Positions 22,446-37,300 of a DNA stretch of 64,000 nucleotides are shown here, in pieces. The position numbers and the translations under genes are program-made. The DNA is from Mytilus edulis. Its lineage: Eukaryota > Mollusca > Bivalvia > Mytilida > Mytilidae. The notes under the pieces were generated by a model. The model saw only the letters and a program-made list of their open reading frames with translations, was not told the origin of the DNA and ran no database searches. Location of the stretch: positions 79,115,592-79,179,591 of the forward strand of contig NC_092345.1 of the NCBI RefSeq assembly GCF_963676685.1, written 5' to 3'. How positions within the stretch are numbered: position 1 is the stretch's first letter; every line of letters begins with the position of its first letter.

Positions 22446-25265
22446 TAGTACACTTGTAAATACGTAAGTTGTTACAATCCTCCCCGCCTCTCATTTGATT
22501 AGATTATAATGCTTTATAAATAGTATTAGTCTTTAAATGAGGGTTGGATACAATATTTCAAAAGTTAAAATGGGTGTACTCACAAAGAGAAGACAGAAAA
22601 AATGAATTATTTCTATGTTCCTTTTCGATAAAAAGATTAAACAGTTTATTTTATAAAGTTTAAAAGTTCAATGTAAAAAATGATTGGATTACGAAAAATA
22701 CTATTAAGATTTTTATGATGTTTTCAAAATCTGTCTAGTAAATAAAAATAAGATTAACAGGCACAGGATTTTTATTTGTTATTTATACCACCTTCGCCTT
22801 TGTTGTATTATACTATAATACTGCATTCACAGGCACGATAGTAGCATATATGTCTGTGTTACTAGTCCGCTCTTTATTTTTCTGGTTTTCATATCAGTTG
22901 GGATTTTCCCGGTACACAGTTATTATTGCGGCATTACTGATGGGTACAGTTGTACTACATATTTGAAGGTATTTCAATTTCTTTTTACTGGAGTTGTCTT
23001 CCAAACATACTGCATGCCAGTATTATATTTAAACATGTTATAAAAATTACAGTTACATTTGTTGATGTGTATTTATTTCGTGTACTCTTTAGTTCGGGCT
23101 TACATAACATTCTTCGCTCAATACATAAAGATCAGTCCGGGATGAGCTTGTTTCAGTGACCCCGGCCGACTTAAAGTATATAATTCTGTTATGAAAAAAC
23201 GTCAAATACGGGATGAATTTATGTCACAATCCGTACTCGATTATTCAATATTTGATAAATTCGTTTTTACTGAAAGAAATAGTTTTATCAAATAATTATT
23301 TTCATTTATGGAAACTTGATATCGTCTTCAGGAATTTTCCTAACATTTTTTATGTGTTTCATATGATCTTACAAATATGTAAATAATCTTCAAATTACTA
23401 GAAATAAAATTAAATATATATAGTATAAAAAAAACATATATTTTTCAAAAAAAAAAATAAAAAATATTGACACTGACGAAGGCTTTCTATTCAGCCAAAA
23501 TATTTGTCAACCCATTTTTTTAACATTATCCTCGTGTATAATTACTATATATATTTATACTAGTGCCGATGCGCAAATCTTATGATTTTCATAATTTTAT
23601 TTCCTTATCTGTGCAGTATCGTCTATTTTAGACTTTCGGTATATATATCAAATTTGTTTATTGGTCCTTTTTATAGATCTCTATATTTATTATCATCCAT
23701 CTAATTCCAATGCTCCAAATATTCCCTCAGTAGGTCACACAGAAGGAGAGCCTAATGCTAGTACATTTGGCAACTTTCTCCACATAATTTTCTCAGTCCT
23801 TGTCTAGTCTGAAGTCCGGTCCGGTTTCAGAGTATTATCTTACTTTTACGAACAATTATTTTACTTTTATGAACAATTTACTTTTATGAACAATTGTTTT
23901 ACTTTTATGAAAAAATATTTTACTCAGTTTTCCTGGTACCTGGGTGGATGCCACTGCTGGTGGACGTTTCGTTCCCGAGGGTATCACCGGCCCAGTAGTC
24001 AGCACTTCGGTGTTGACACGAATATCAATTATGTGATCATTTTTATAAATTTTCTGTTACAAAACTTTGAATTTTTTGAAAAACTAAGGATTTTCTGATC
24101 CCAAGAATAGATTACCTTAGCCGTATTTGGCACAACTTTTTGGAATTTTTGGTCCTCAATGCTCTTCAACTTTGTACTTGTTTGGCTTTACAACTATTTT
24201 AACCTGAACGTCACTGATGAGTCTTATGTAGACGAAACGCTCGTCTGGCGTAATAAATTATAATCCTGGTACCTTTGATAACTATTATGAACAATTATTC
24301 TAGTTTTATAAACTTTTTTTAGAACATATATTATCTTACTTTTATGAACAATTATTTTAATTTATGAACATATATTTTACTGTTATGAACAATTATATTA
24401 CTTTTATGAACATATATTTTTTTATGAATAATGATTTGTTTTTATTAAGAAATATTTGGTTTAAGTACAATTATTTATGTTTTATGCATATATATTTAAC
24501 TGTATGAACATATATTTTATTTTTTTGTGAATATTGCAACATTTGACACGCCATACTTACCAACCCAAGATATTTATTTTCAGAATCTAAGGATGCGTAA
24601 GAACCGGTTGCGTAAGAATCGAAACAGTTGAAAAGCTACAGGCATAACTACAAATGACTTAGTTAAATCCTACTATAGTCAACTTTGCCTTGCCTGAGGG
24701 AGTTGAAATCTTAGTTTCTTTACAATTTCAAAATGTATTTCCAGACAATTTGAAAAAAAGTTTTGTTATGTATCATGTTATTAAATCGGAGAATACCCTC
24801 GGGGACTGATAGTCCACCAACGGAGGTATATACTTAGTGCCGTTATGTTTTTATTCGTCTGAAATTTTAAGGGCAACACATTAGAAGTAAGAAAAACACA
24901 ATACAGACTAAAACAAGCAAACTTGAAATAAAAAGGAACAAATATAAATTCCCTGCCTGTAGTTTTACAAAATTACCTTTATGGAACAATTATACTGCAA
25001 GGTTATGAAATTGTCGAAAATGTTGCAAGTAATAAATGTATTGTTAAGACGACGGTTATATCTTCAAGGTCAAGTAGGTTACACATACTTTCGTATTCTA
25101 CCGTAATGAGTGAAATTGGGTTTAAATAAATTTCTTTCGTCATCATTCCTATATATTCAACCTTTTGATCACATGATAATTCATGATGTTATGATGTATG
25201 ATTCATGAGTGATATACAATAATTATCACATGCACTGTTTAAACAAATGAATGATATGAATATGA
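22446..25265. other. No gene seen; spacer upstream of NRF-A
   Basis: No supported exons. A dispersed repeat lies at 23935-24285 (CAGTAGTCAGCACTTCGGTG, TTTTTGGTCCTCAATGCTC, GACGAAACGCTCGTCTGGCG), and its start recurs at the right window edge. It is flanked on both sides (about 23845-23910 and 24290-24520) by tandem ATTTTACTTTTATGAACA units of about 20-25 bp, so the repeat seems inserted into an older simple array. Confidence 0.55.
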
Positions 25266-25271
25266 TATAAA
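25266..25271 (+). promoter_or_regulatory. Candidate TATA box of NRF-A
   Basis: TATAAA stands 66 nt before the NRF-A ATG, a distance compatible with a short 5' UTR. The surroundings are AT-rich, so the match may be chance. NRF-B has a TATAAA at a comparable place (53672, 79 nt before its ATG). Confidence 0.3.
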
Positions 25272-25331
25272 ACTCAAGAATAATTCATTGATACAATATT
25301 TCATTAATTAAACAGGATATTATAATTCAAT

Positions 25332-28300
25332 ATGTTTCTATTATTTATGTTAGCATTCTCTGCCGTATGGATGCCAATAGAACCATTAAATGACAATAAA
25401 GGATACATGTCACTTATGCATGATGTACAAAACTTACATAAGTTAAACGGTTTTATTAATAAAAACCCTAATACACTTTCTAAAATAACAGACTTACTTG
25501 CTGTAAGCACAAATCTCAGAAATCTCATCAGCGAGCAAAATCCTTTTCGATCTCGTGAAAGTTTTCCTGTTGAAAACGTAACATCTGATGTGACAACAGA
25601 TACAGAATCTCCAGCCTCGACCACACCGCCTCCTTCGCTGCCCGTGTCGAACATATGCATCAATCATGTCAAAGGTATAATCCAAGGATTGGCTGACAAA
25701 CAGCAATGGGCCTTAAGAAGTAAGTAATTATAACTAATTAAAATACTAATTCTTCTTAAATGGCTGCAGTTCTTTTTCCACCAGTTTATTTTATTTGCGC
25801 CAGATTTTAATCAGGAATTTACAACACAAAAACTTTATTCAGTCTAAACGATATTTTCTCTGAGTGAGAGCATAATTTACTTGGAGGACATAATATGTGA
25901 TAAATAAACCAATATTTCAAATGGATGTTTTCATTGGACTTTTTTGTTTGTTATGTGTTGAACAGAAGTCCATACAAGTTAAGATCCTTAGTGGACTCTC
26001 TCTAATATATATATGTCTTGTTGCCAGCAGCCGCCGGAACTTTATATCTAGAGACATTCCCTTTTTTATCGCCCATAAGTTCCAATGTAAGATAGAAATT
26101 CAAATATTGGTATGTATGTCAGTAAGGTCTCATCTACTCTGTTACACCTATTATACTTTCGAATCGTTTCAAGGTCCAAATTTGAAAAGGACTTTTTAAC
26201 AGTAAAATAAGATAATATTTTCAGTCTAAAGCTCTCAAGAAGAATATGTTACCACCTTTCAGCTACATTTACCGTTTATATACATTTGTAAAGTCGATAT
26301 ATTTCTGAAAAAGCAAGGTTTACACTACTGGACAAAAATGAATTTGTTATTAATAATGTTTAGGTGAATTACGTATTCTAAGAAACAGTTCCCCATCCCC
26401 CAATGTGAACGACCTAGTTAAACTTATAACCGGGTGTGTACTCATATGATTACCAAGAAGGATCGATGCCATTTGTGGAGCAGGATCTCATTACCCTGTC
26501 GATGAAATCTAAACAAACTGTCAAGATGTTCTCAACTGACAAAACTTGATGTTTTTCTTTCGATAATTGACAGAAGTGTTTTGAGGTCACTCCTTAAAAT
26601 CTTGAAGTTATTTTCTCAATACAAGTATTTCATTTGGATCAGTCTAATGTCCACTCCCACTATCAAATATGACGTGATGATTTGTGAATAAACAACTAAT
26701 CTGATATTATATATCCTAATGATAAAGTGAGGTGATGTTGAGTTCATGATGTACTCACAAGTGCCCTCTATTTAACTATATTACGGAGACTTATAATGTG
26801 GTTAAAGCGACAAGCGAAAAAAAGATAAAAAGAATGTTACCTATTATGTTTGGTTTCATTAATATTAATTTTATTCAAACTCAATGTTAGGTTGAATCAA
26901 ATACTTTTGTAAGTAGATAATTTATCATGCAAGTTATTGACGATCTGACGAAAGAAGGTGCGCATACAAAATTGATAGTATGTGCAAAAAGTCAGTACTT
27001 ACTTATAAACTTTCACAAAATTATGCACACGAAATGACACGTACTATATATTATTCTTAAGAAATGAATTAGGATAAAGTTCATAATCTTTGATTCTACA
27101 GAAAATTTAATAGTACATACATGAATCTGTACACTAGGGTTAGTGTATATGTTAAGTATGATATAACAACATTGAAAGGGTGAATGTGAATTGTGCTTTA
27201 TATTTAAGTCTAAATTAATAATAAAAGCCTTCAAACTATTAGAAATACAGGCCGGAATTTCATATTCTCTCGCTTTGTTATCAAGTTTATTGAAGAAACA
27301 CTACTCCATGTTTACCTATGTTTACAGTGGTTGATGCTGCAGGGAAACCACCTGCCGATATACTCGGAGGAGGACTTATATGGCTCGGGGATTATGATGA
27401 ATGTCTCTCAATCCAAGCTGCTGCTATTAGTATCAACAAAACATCATACAGTATCAGTGGACAGTACTGTATAGCCAGTCTACCGTTAAAAATTCCACCA
27501 ACCATGTTTTCTCCTGTAAGTACTCAAGGTATTATGGCCAGTTTAACGTTACAAGAAATTCAACCAACCATGTTGTCCCCTGTAAGTACTCAAGGTCTGT
27601 ATAGCCAGTCTGCTGTTAAAACGAATTCAACTTCCCATGTTTTCTTCGTAAGTACTGTCACTTCAATCTCAATGTTCAAAAGATGTTATTGTATCTTATA
27701 AAATTATTGAATGTGTTGAATATATTTTGATATATTAAAACAAAAGAGATGTGAACGTTACCAAATGGATAATCAAATTCATAATCCAAACGAAAACGAC
27801 CCGACAATGCTTGACAATAACGAAAACGACCCAACGATGCTTTGCAATAACGAAAGATTATCAATTAACAAACAACAGTATATGAAACAAGACGTAGATA
27901 ATCACTAACCCCAAATACTAAATGTTTACGCCAATTTTTGTTTTACTTTCAGGCTCCTTCAGTTAGCGTTGGGTTGTGTTTACCTGATAGCTGTTCAGAT
28001 ACTGATGCCAGCAATTTGATCAACTCGGGTAGGTGAAAAATACAAGCAATTCATACTGACATGTGTTTATGAAACAACCATCAACTTAAAAAAAAATTGC
28101 TATCACATTGTAAGATATGAAAAGAAATATTTAACCTACAAATAATATAAATAGATAAAATGAAGAAATTACAAATCAGTAACAAAAATTATATTAATGA
28201 TCATTGCGATATATTGAAGTAGCATGATACGTGTATATGTGCATATATTCTGATATCATTTGAAAAGAAAATACTGGAATAAAATAATAATGACATTATG

Positions 28301-31300
28301 TATATAGAGGGTGTATTGTGTTATAACAAAAAAGAGTTGAGTTAGATCTAACTACCTTCTTGTTCTGTAAAGCCATTTTGCCATTTACACTTTCAGTTAT
28401 AAGCTTTGTTTCCAACAGTTCTACACAAGCAGTTGTCAGTTGTAAACATCCAAATAAACCATATGATACCAGAGCAATAATTGTGCTGTAAGTACGAAAC
28501 AATGAACCAGAAATTAAAAGTTACTTACACTAATAAGATAAAGATAAAGACGTCAATTGCAATAAGCAAAAGTATGCTATAGCAAATTTAAATTACAACT
28601 TTGTCATGTGTAAGCAAGGTGAAATTTATAATAATATGATAATGCATAGTTAAATCAATAAAACCACAACCTTCAAAATGATCCATACGAACAAAACAAG
28701 ATCATATCAATTAAAAGACATTTAAAGGTCAGTGTAGTATCTCAAAAACACAAAATGACAAGCTACCAAGGAACAAATCATAAAAAAACACTAATAAAAA
28801 CGCCAAAGACACAATGAACCGATCCAAGAATACTTGCATTTACGCATACCTAGTTCAAAGCAAAAAAATAACTAATTAAATAATATGTTTCTTAGACAAA
28901 CTATCAATCAGTATGTTTCCAATGAATCGAGTGTAACTATTTCTTTAGTTTGCTTGTATGTTTTGCCTCCGCTACCTCCACTTTTAACTCAATTCAAAAA
29001 TATACTGAAATGAAATAATATTCCCAAGCATATTACAATATGACAAGATTACAATAATAGATATTTGACTTTTTTAATTGAGTTTAAAAATGAAACGTCA
29101 AATACTTATATTATCCTGCTTTATATGAAATGTCTAATACGTATATCATTTAAAACAATATATTTTCAGTGCAGTCATAGCCTTTTTTCTTGTGATCATG
29201 GTTGCTGGAACAATTTATGATATAGTAATAGTTCAGCTACCAAAGTGGCAAAGAAAAGCGATGCTTTCTGAACTCAATGGGGATTTGGTTGTTGAGGCCA
29301 GTGAAAAAGCTCCATTGATAGGACAGAATAAACAGATTATTGTCGAAGAAACTTCGGATCCAGGTTAGTTTGGGAAAAAAATATCATAAAGACGTGTTCA
29401 CTTTACTGAACAGACAACTTGTGCTATGCAAGTAAATATATGGTGTTATAAAACTTTTAATGACATATTTAATCACTGTACTAGATACATTACAAAATTT
29501 ACTGTGGTCATCTTAATAATGACTTTAAAATATCCATGACTGAGTAAAACCCCGTTTCATCAAAATGAAAAGACAATCAAAGGGGTTGACTTAACAAAAT
29601 TAACCCAAAAAAACTTTGCCTTTCTCGGAATTGCCCTATGACAATCTCGGACTAATAGTATTTGACGAATTTAGATTATTTTTAAAGAAAATGAATGAAA
29701 CTGATCTTGGTATACTTATATACCTGTTAGTATAAGTTAAGCACACAATACATGTGGGAAGATTTAAAAATAAAGCCTGTCTGATATTTCAAATTTTTCG
29801 CCATATGTATTTTACTGTAGTTGATGTGCACTTTGAAAATGGAATGAAAAGGAATCATAAAATATGGACTGAAAAATACCATTATACTATTTCTTATTAT
29901 TTTCTTGATAAACTTTTAAATAGTGGCGAATATGCACCCTTAAAATACCTCTAGAGATATAAAGAATGATTCGCCCGTTATCTGCTCTTTGGTTGGGTTG
30001 TTGCCTCTTTGACATGTTCCCCATTCTCATTTTCAATTTGATTAACTAGTTTTACTTCACTCTGACAACCACTAAACTTCTAGCGGTAAAAGTCCAATAG
30101 TATGTAGCCAACTGTAGCAGATCCCCTTCAATGTATGCACACTACAGTGTATCCAATTTAGAGTATACAACTCGTTTAAACATCAACCCAAGAATGTTAG
30201 ATCTGTAAATTTGCTTTCGCAAATTTTTTGTTCTTCCCTCGCCGGGATTCGAACCCATGCTGCTGATATATCGTGACACCAAATCGCCTGCGCTGTAGCC
30301 GTCCAACTAGACCACACGACCACCCGGGCTTCATTAAAATGAAGCTTTCGGTGGCCGGGTGTTACCTTTATATATATATATGTTTAAATATACTTCTTCA
30401 CTTTTTTGGTTTTTTGGAAAATGTTGTTTGTGCTGTATTTAGACCCTTCTACAACGAAATTGGTTTTACATGCACACGTATAAAAATTGCGGTTTTTATC
30501 CAACGCAATCATAGGTTTGAACGTAGTTTTCAATTTAGACTCGTTTATATATTTTGATTGAATTGGTTTATATCATAAATATTCGACAATCATTTTGGTT
30601 ATTGGTTTGACACCTGTATGTTCTTTTGTAGGTATTTTTGGAAAAATTTTATTAGCATTTTCCATATACACGAACGGAGCTAAAATTTTGAATACTGATC
30701 AAAGTGCTGGATCATTGACAGCGATAAATGGTATACGATTTCTATCGATGTCATGGGTTATTCTTGGTCACAGCTATATTTTCGGGCTTTCATTAGATGG
30801 TAAGTTAAGACTAAATATTTAAAGTATGTGCATCTTAAACCATCATCAGAAAATAAAATCAAAGCTTCGAACACAAAAGGCTCTCACAAAGTCAATTTTC
30901 AGCTTTAGCAAAAGGTCATACTTTTGTGGATTTACGTCATACAATGATAACAATCATACTAAATACTGGGAAACAAATAATTTAATGACCACATCCTTGC
31001 CTTTGGTCGTTTGTTGATATTGTCATATTGACAATAATCCCACATCTCCTCTCTGAATGATATTATATATTAAAAGATACCAACCCATTTTAGGGGATTC
31101 GCATTTAAGAAATTATTTGGAAATATCTACATTCTGAAAAAAGGTTGACACAATTATAATTCATATAAAGTATCTCTTAGATTTCAAACAAGTATGAAGC
31201 TTCTAATGAATAAGAACGACAAGTAAAAGTAAAACAGATAAAACTATGATAAGACAATCAACAGTGTATTTCTCAATAAATTAATATGATGTTCTATAAA

Positions 31301-34300
31301 AAGACAATCAACAGTGTATTTCTCAATAAATCATGTTCTATCAATTTTCTGCAATATCCCAACCAGGTTCACTCGGAACTATATTTTGGAAAAACATGCC
31401 AACAATGCTAACGGTCTAGAAATGTTCAAACCGAAAGTCCTAAAATGTCATTAGATGAATGAAATGACACGGATATTTTTCTTTTTTCTGGGACATTTTT
31501 TTCTCCAATATTTGATGTTTATCAATTTTTTATTATATAGAATAATGTTAAAATTCATATATAGTTATTGTTTTTTACATAAAAGAATTCATAAATTTAT
31601 GTTTTAGATAATGTGCTCACTTTCCTTCCTCGCATGTTGAACAGGATAACTTTCATGGCTATTGCTAATGCCTTCGTCTCTGTGGACACATTTTTTACTC
31701 TCAGGTAATGAATTAAGTGAGAAATGACTGCATCTGCTACTATAAATGACTATAAATGGATGTAAACGTTTTGATAAATTAAGTTGAAAAAATTCAATCT
31801 GGTCATCTCACTTATGTTTCGTCATAATTTTGTTATTGGAAGAGAAAGCGTTTGTTATGCTGGTTCTGATGTGACATTTTTTACTACTCAAAGTCAATTA
31901 AATGTCAATATTCATTAAACACATTACATAAACACAAGTTTTTAAAAAATCTTCAAATCGGCTAAGCATGTTTTGCCGTCCATCACAAGATATTTTAGAC
32001 TCTGACTTGCTGTATTTGGTGCATTTTTGATGCAATAATGGATTGATGGGCCAATTATCAACGTCTAGCAATTATTACACACAACTACACGATATCAAGT
32101 ATTGTCGACCTTGTTGATGGAGCTTATTTTATAAACATTTTTTTTATTTTACATTATGAATTTTACAGCGGAATTTTGTTGACATATTTAATAATGAAAG
32201 AACTGAAGAAGAATGACGGAAAACTGAACTGGGGAATGTTTTATTTCCATCGATTTTGGAGGTATAGCCATATTATATTTTACATCACACAGTACCATTT
32301 CATGAAATAATAATACTTAAAAACATGAAATATTAATTTTGGAAAAAAGTCAATACAATCATACTAAAAAAATAGAATTGTCAAGTACTTTACCAAGAAC
32401 ATACCAAAACCTTATAGATAAACATAGACGTAAAGTTCTCTTCAGATAAAAAAAATATGACAAACCTACCAATAGGCAGCGTTTAAAACTTCTTCATTAG
32501 TAGTTTAAATCATCATTGTAAAAATACACAGTTTTTCTTATTATAGAGAAGATAACATGCACCAGATAATGTTGGAAAATAGGTTGAAACAGATTATTTA
32601 TTCAGAAGCCATTTTTGTAGTGTATCAATATTTTTTGTTTTGTTTTGATTCCTTGTAAATATATCCAAGCATTTTAAAGAGTTAGAGAGGGACAAACAAC
32701 ATAAGTAGTCAATTAAACTGTAGATAAAATGAAGTTTACAATATGATTGGGCCATGAAAGTTAACTTGATCATGTTCATGACAAGCGCCTTGTAATATAA
32801 AGTATACTTTCATTTGCAGACTAACGCCACCCTATATGTTAATATTCATGGTATATATTGCACTGTTTCCATATATCGGAAGTGGCCCTGTGTGGCCTGA
32901 AGATGGGCTTGAACCTCATTACTGTAAACACGGCTGGTATTATAATCTCTTCTATATCAACAACTTTGTTGATGACCCAGACCAATCGGTAAGTTTTTTT
33001 TATGGAGACAACATGGTGTTATTTGTATCTCGATATAAGGTTGTAGCAGATACATTGTATATATTTTACGAGACTTTACTCATTTTGTTTAACAAACACC
33101 TCATTTACCTTGTGATTAACCCCATTGTGTAGTCTGAATCACCAATTCGCGAAATTTTAAAACATTTTTAAAAATTGAAACCCTGAGTATAGAAGAGAAA
33201 CGTACCAGTTCTGATATAAACATTCTTTTATACAAGAAGGGTTTTGAAGAAACAAGCAGAGAGCCACTTAAACAAAAACTGTAATACGAGAATCTAATTA
33301 TTCTGCACAATTTGCATTTTACAATCTTGTTTTAACCAGAACTTTGAATCAAAGTAGAAATTCATATATAAATATTTCATTATATTTCAGTGCTTTGGAT
33401 GGGCTTGGTATTTAGCTAATGACATGCAGTTCTTCGTTATCAGTCCTTTAATTATTCTGCCTATTTTTCAGTAAGTATTTAAAGTATAAAAAATCCATCC
33501 ATGATTGTACTGCTTTAAAGATATACATTGTTGCTATATTCGAACATAAATTAACAAAGATATTACGTCGGATTCCCCTATAAGTTTGTTTTAAATGGTT
33601 TTGACAGTGTTGCAGTTAAAGGACGTTTAACTTTTAGTGAGAGGTTTAGCTAGTAATAAAAATGTTTAATCCACCATTTTCGACAGAAGACAATGCGTAT
33701 GCATTTACCAAATGTAACAGTTCTTATCCTTCGTTTGATGTAATTGTGCGTTTGATTTTTTTTTCATTTGTTTAGGGACTTTCCGTGTAGAATTGTTCCA
33801 TACTTTTTATTAAATATATTTAACAATCGAATTTTCACACTTTCCTCATATTGGTTGAATTTAAATCTTTGAAATTAAACTGTAAATCATAAGTTATTGT
33901 ATTATACTTTTCAGCTTCCATATTGCTGGGGTAATTGTAATTTTGGCTTTTCTATTGGGCACATGGACTGCCACCGGTATAATGACCACACATTGGGAAA
34001 TACCTTTATCGGTATTTGACGGGTAAGTGTTTATTGCATTACCCAAAGTTCCTAGAATTAGAAAGATTTATTGTTATTTCAGAACTATTGAACTATATTA
34101 TGTGCTTGTTAAAAAAAACCATCTCAACTGTTTTTTTGATACTTTGGTTATTGCTATTTTGTGCATTTTTCATTTGAGTTTTTATGTGATAATTTGTCAT
34201 ATCATGCTACTCGCATGAGATGGAAAGTTATTGCTAGAAACTAAGGAGACAGGTGGTGTTGCTAACGAAATTGACATGTTTAACCCCGCCACATTATTTA

Positions 34301-37300
34301 TGTATGTGCCTGACCCAAGTCAGGAGCCTGTAATTGTCTTATCGGGGCCTTTTATAGCTGACTATGCGGTATGGGCTTTGCTCATTGTTGAAGGCCGTAC
34401 GGTGACCTTTAGTTGTTAATGTCTGTGTCATTTTGGTCTCTCGTGGACAGTTGTCTCATTGGCAATCAGACCACATCTTCTTTTTTTTATATGAAATTGA
34501 CAACGTCGTCATAGGTAAAATAGCGATAAACAGATTATCATTGGTCATCTCAATTCGACTGCTTTCTCGCTTTCGCCGTTCCGGCTCAAAAGAGAAAACC
34601 AATCTCATTGAGATGATCAATGATAATCTACAATTCTACTCATTTTAAAACCTCAAACGAAATTTGGACAAACCCATATTTGCTCAGTTCTTCTTTAATT
34701 GTGTTTTTTTTCAACTGAACATCACCACTGCAGATCTCATAAGGTGCAAGTTCATTATGTTTGAGATTCTATGCTACATATACTATATATATAGGCGATT
34801 TAAATTTGGTAAACAAGTACATGTGTGCATTCAATGTTTTATTTCTTCGTTGAATTCCACTAAGGGGCATTTAAGGGAAATAAAAGGTTTACTAGAATAA
34901 TCCTATGTATATATCGTTTCGTATTTTTTTCGGGCTTACTAACATAACTCGTTGAGTAAGTCTCAAATGTATACGTTTACAACACAACTTATACAAGAGT
35001 CACTTGAAATAGGATTCAAACAAGAATGTACACGGATGCCCCATCCGCACTATCATTTCATAAGTTCAGTGGACCATGAAAATGGGATAAAATCTCTAAC
35101 TTGGCATTGTAATTAGAAAGATCATATCATAGGGAACATGTTTACTAAGTTTCAAGCTGATTGGACTTCAACTTCATCAAAAACTACCTCGACTAAAAAC
35201 TTTGACAGGAAAGACGGACGAACGGACGCACAGACCAGAAAACATAATGCCCATAAATGGGGCATAAAAAAGGGAACAAATTGCAAAATAAGATTAACTG
35301 ACATCCTTCTCAGCGGACAACATAACCTCCCGATCCTTAAACAAATTTTAAACACTAATTAATGCGTTCATTTAATGAGTCCTTAGAATGAAACTATACA
35401 GTATAAATGAAAGCAATAAAGAAAAAACATGACAAAATCGCTTTCTTAAATTGCATTAAAAGGGTATCAATGTAGTTTGTAAGTTGCACATCTAAAATCT
35501 ACTATGTCAATAGACGACAATCCGTATTATTACATATTATTAACTGCAGATATTTATGAACAAACTTATAATCCAGTTTGGAGACAATATCCAAATAGTA
35601 TGAGTATAGAAATATTTTAGTAATATTTTGATTTGATTGTTACTTGCAGGGGAATAAACTTCATGAAACTTTACGTCAAGCCATACTTCAGAATGGGTCC
35701 ATTTTTAGTTGGAATGTATACTGGTTATTTGCTTTATAGAACTAATTTCAAACATCGAATGTCTAAAGTAAGTAATTATTCTTATAGATATAAAAACGAA
35801 AATAAAAAAAAACCACCGGACTCGCTAAACAACTATCATATTTCTTACTTGGTACAGGCATTTACTTATGAGGAAAACGGTGGTTTTAACCTAGTTTTAT
35901 AGCTGACTAAACCTCTCACTTGTATGGCAGTCATATACAAATCCATTATATCGATAACAATGTTCAACTAAACAAACAGACATAATGAAATATATCATAA
36001 CTAGGGGTACATCAATCAAAATTGTATTATAAAAAGACGCAAAAATGTCAATCCAGGTGATACTATTGATAAAAACTAACTTGTTTTATTAATGTACACG
36101 TTAACTGCAGACTTTTTGAAGAGAACATAAAACTAGTATATATATTTGTTTAGGGGCCAGCTAAAGGACGCCTCCAGGTGCGGGAATTTCTCGCTGCATT
36201 GAAGACCTGTTGGCGACCTTCTGCTGTTGTCTTCTGTATGGTCTGGTTGTTGTCTCATTGGCATATTATTCATTTCCATTCTCAATTTTACCTTGCTCTT
36301 TATTAGCCACTGAAGACATTGTCCATATAAGTTGGATTATCTTCCATCTGCTGAATGATTTTCTAAGAATTCTGTGCTTCATAATAAATAATCCGTTGCT
36401 ATTTTCATTGTATGTGAAAATCATTTTACTATGTTGATTTAAGATGTATGTTTTACTCATTGTTGAAGATGGTTCAGTGAACTGTTATGATCACAGATTT
36501 GTCCATTAAGTATTTTATTGATATTTGATTTATTAGTAGTTAGACCACATATTCATTTTTATAACATGATGTATGGAAGTTTCTATCGTCATGGTCCTAC
36601 AATTTTGTTCCTGTATTTTAGGTAGCAGCCTTCTTTGGATGGGTAGTTGCAGCTGTAGTAGCATGTCTTGTATTGTATGGACAATACGACGATCTTAATG
36701 GTAACCGTGTATCGCAAGAGGTTTCCTCTCTGTATAATGCAGTACATAGAACATTATGGGGAGCTTGTGTATGTTGGGTTGTATTCGCATGTGCAAACGG
36801 TTATGGAGGTAAGTTACTAGTAATTTAAATTTTTGAACATATCTGCCCTTTAGTGTTTTACATATATAAAATTAACTTATCTCACAAATAATATAAATGC
36901 AATTAATGACAGAATGTTATACGAATATTTATCAAGTTGCATTGTTTAAATTTTATCAATGAAGTTACAAATAAAATATCTTGGTGACAAATCTTGAAAT
37001 AATCTACAAATCTGGTCTGAAATGAAAATTATTCCACTGATTAGAGCATGTTTATTGTTTCAAAAGAGAAAATTCTAATAAGCGTACTTAAGTCGACTAA
37101 CCTATTGTACATATATAAGTTTGCAGGTTATATAAATACAGTGTTGTCAAGGAAAGGCTTTATACCGCTAAGTCGACTAACCTTTTGTATATATATAATT
37201 TTACAGGTTATATAAATACAGTGTTGTCATGGATAGGCTTTATACCATTATGTCGGCTAACCTGTAATGTACTTATATAATTTTGGACGTTATATAAATA

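Noticed and set aside
30240..30325. Possible tRNA gene on the minus strand
   Set aside because: A and B boxes fit, but I could not form the acceptor and anticodon stems; the flanks look like a SINE.
34231..34648. Possible extra NRF-A exons in intron 11
   Set aside because: The open frames coincide with a dispersed repeat and fold-back; the chain from 34022 to 35650 is already in frame and gives a continuous family-like protein.
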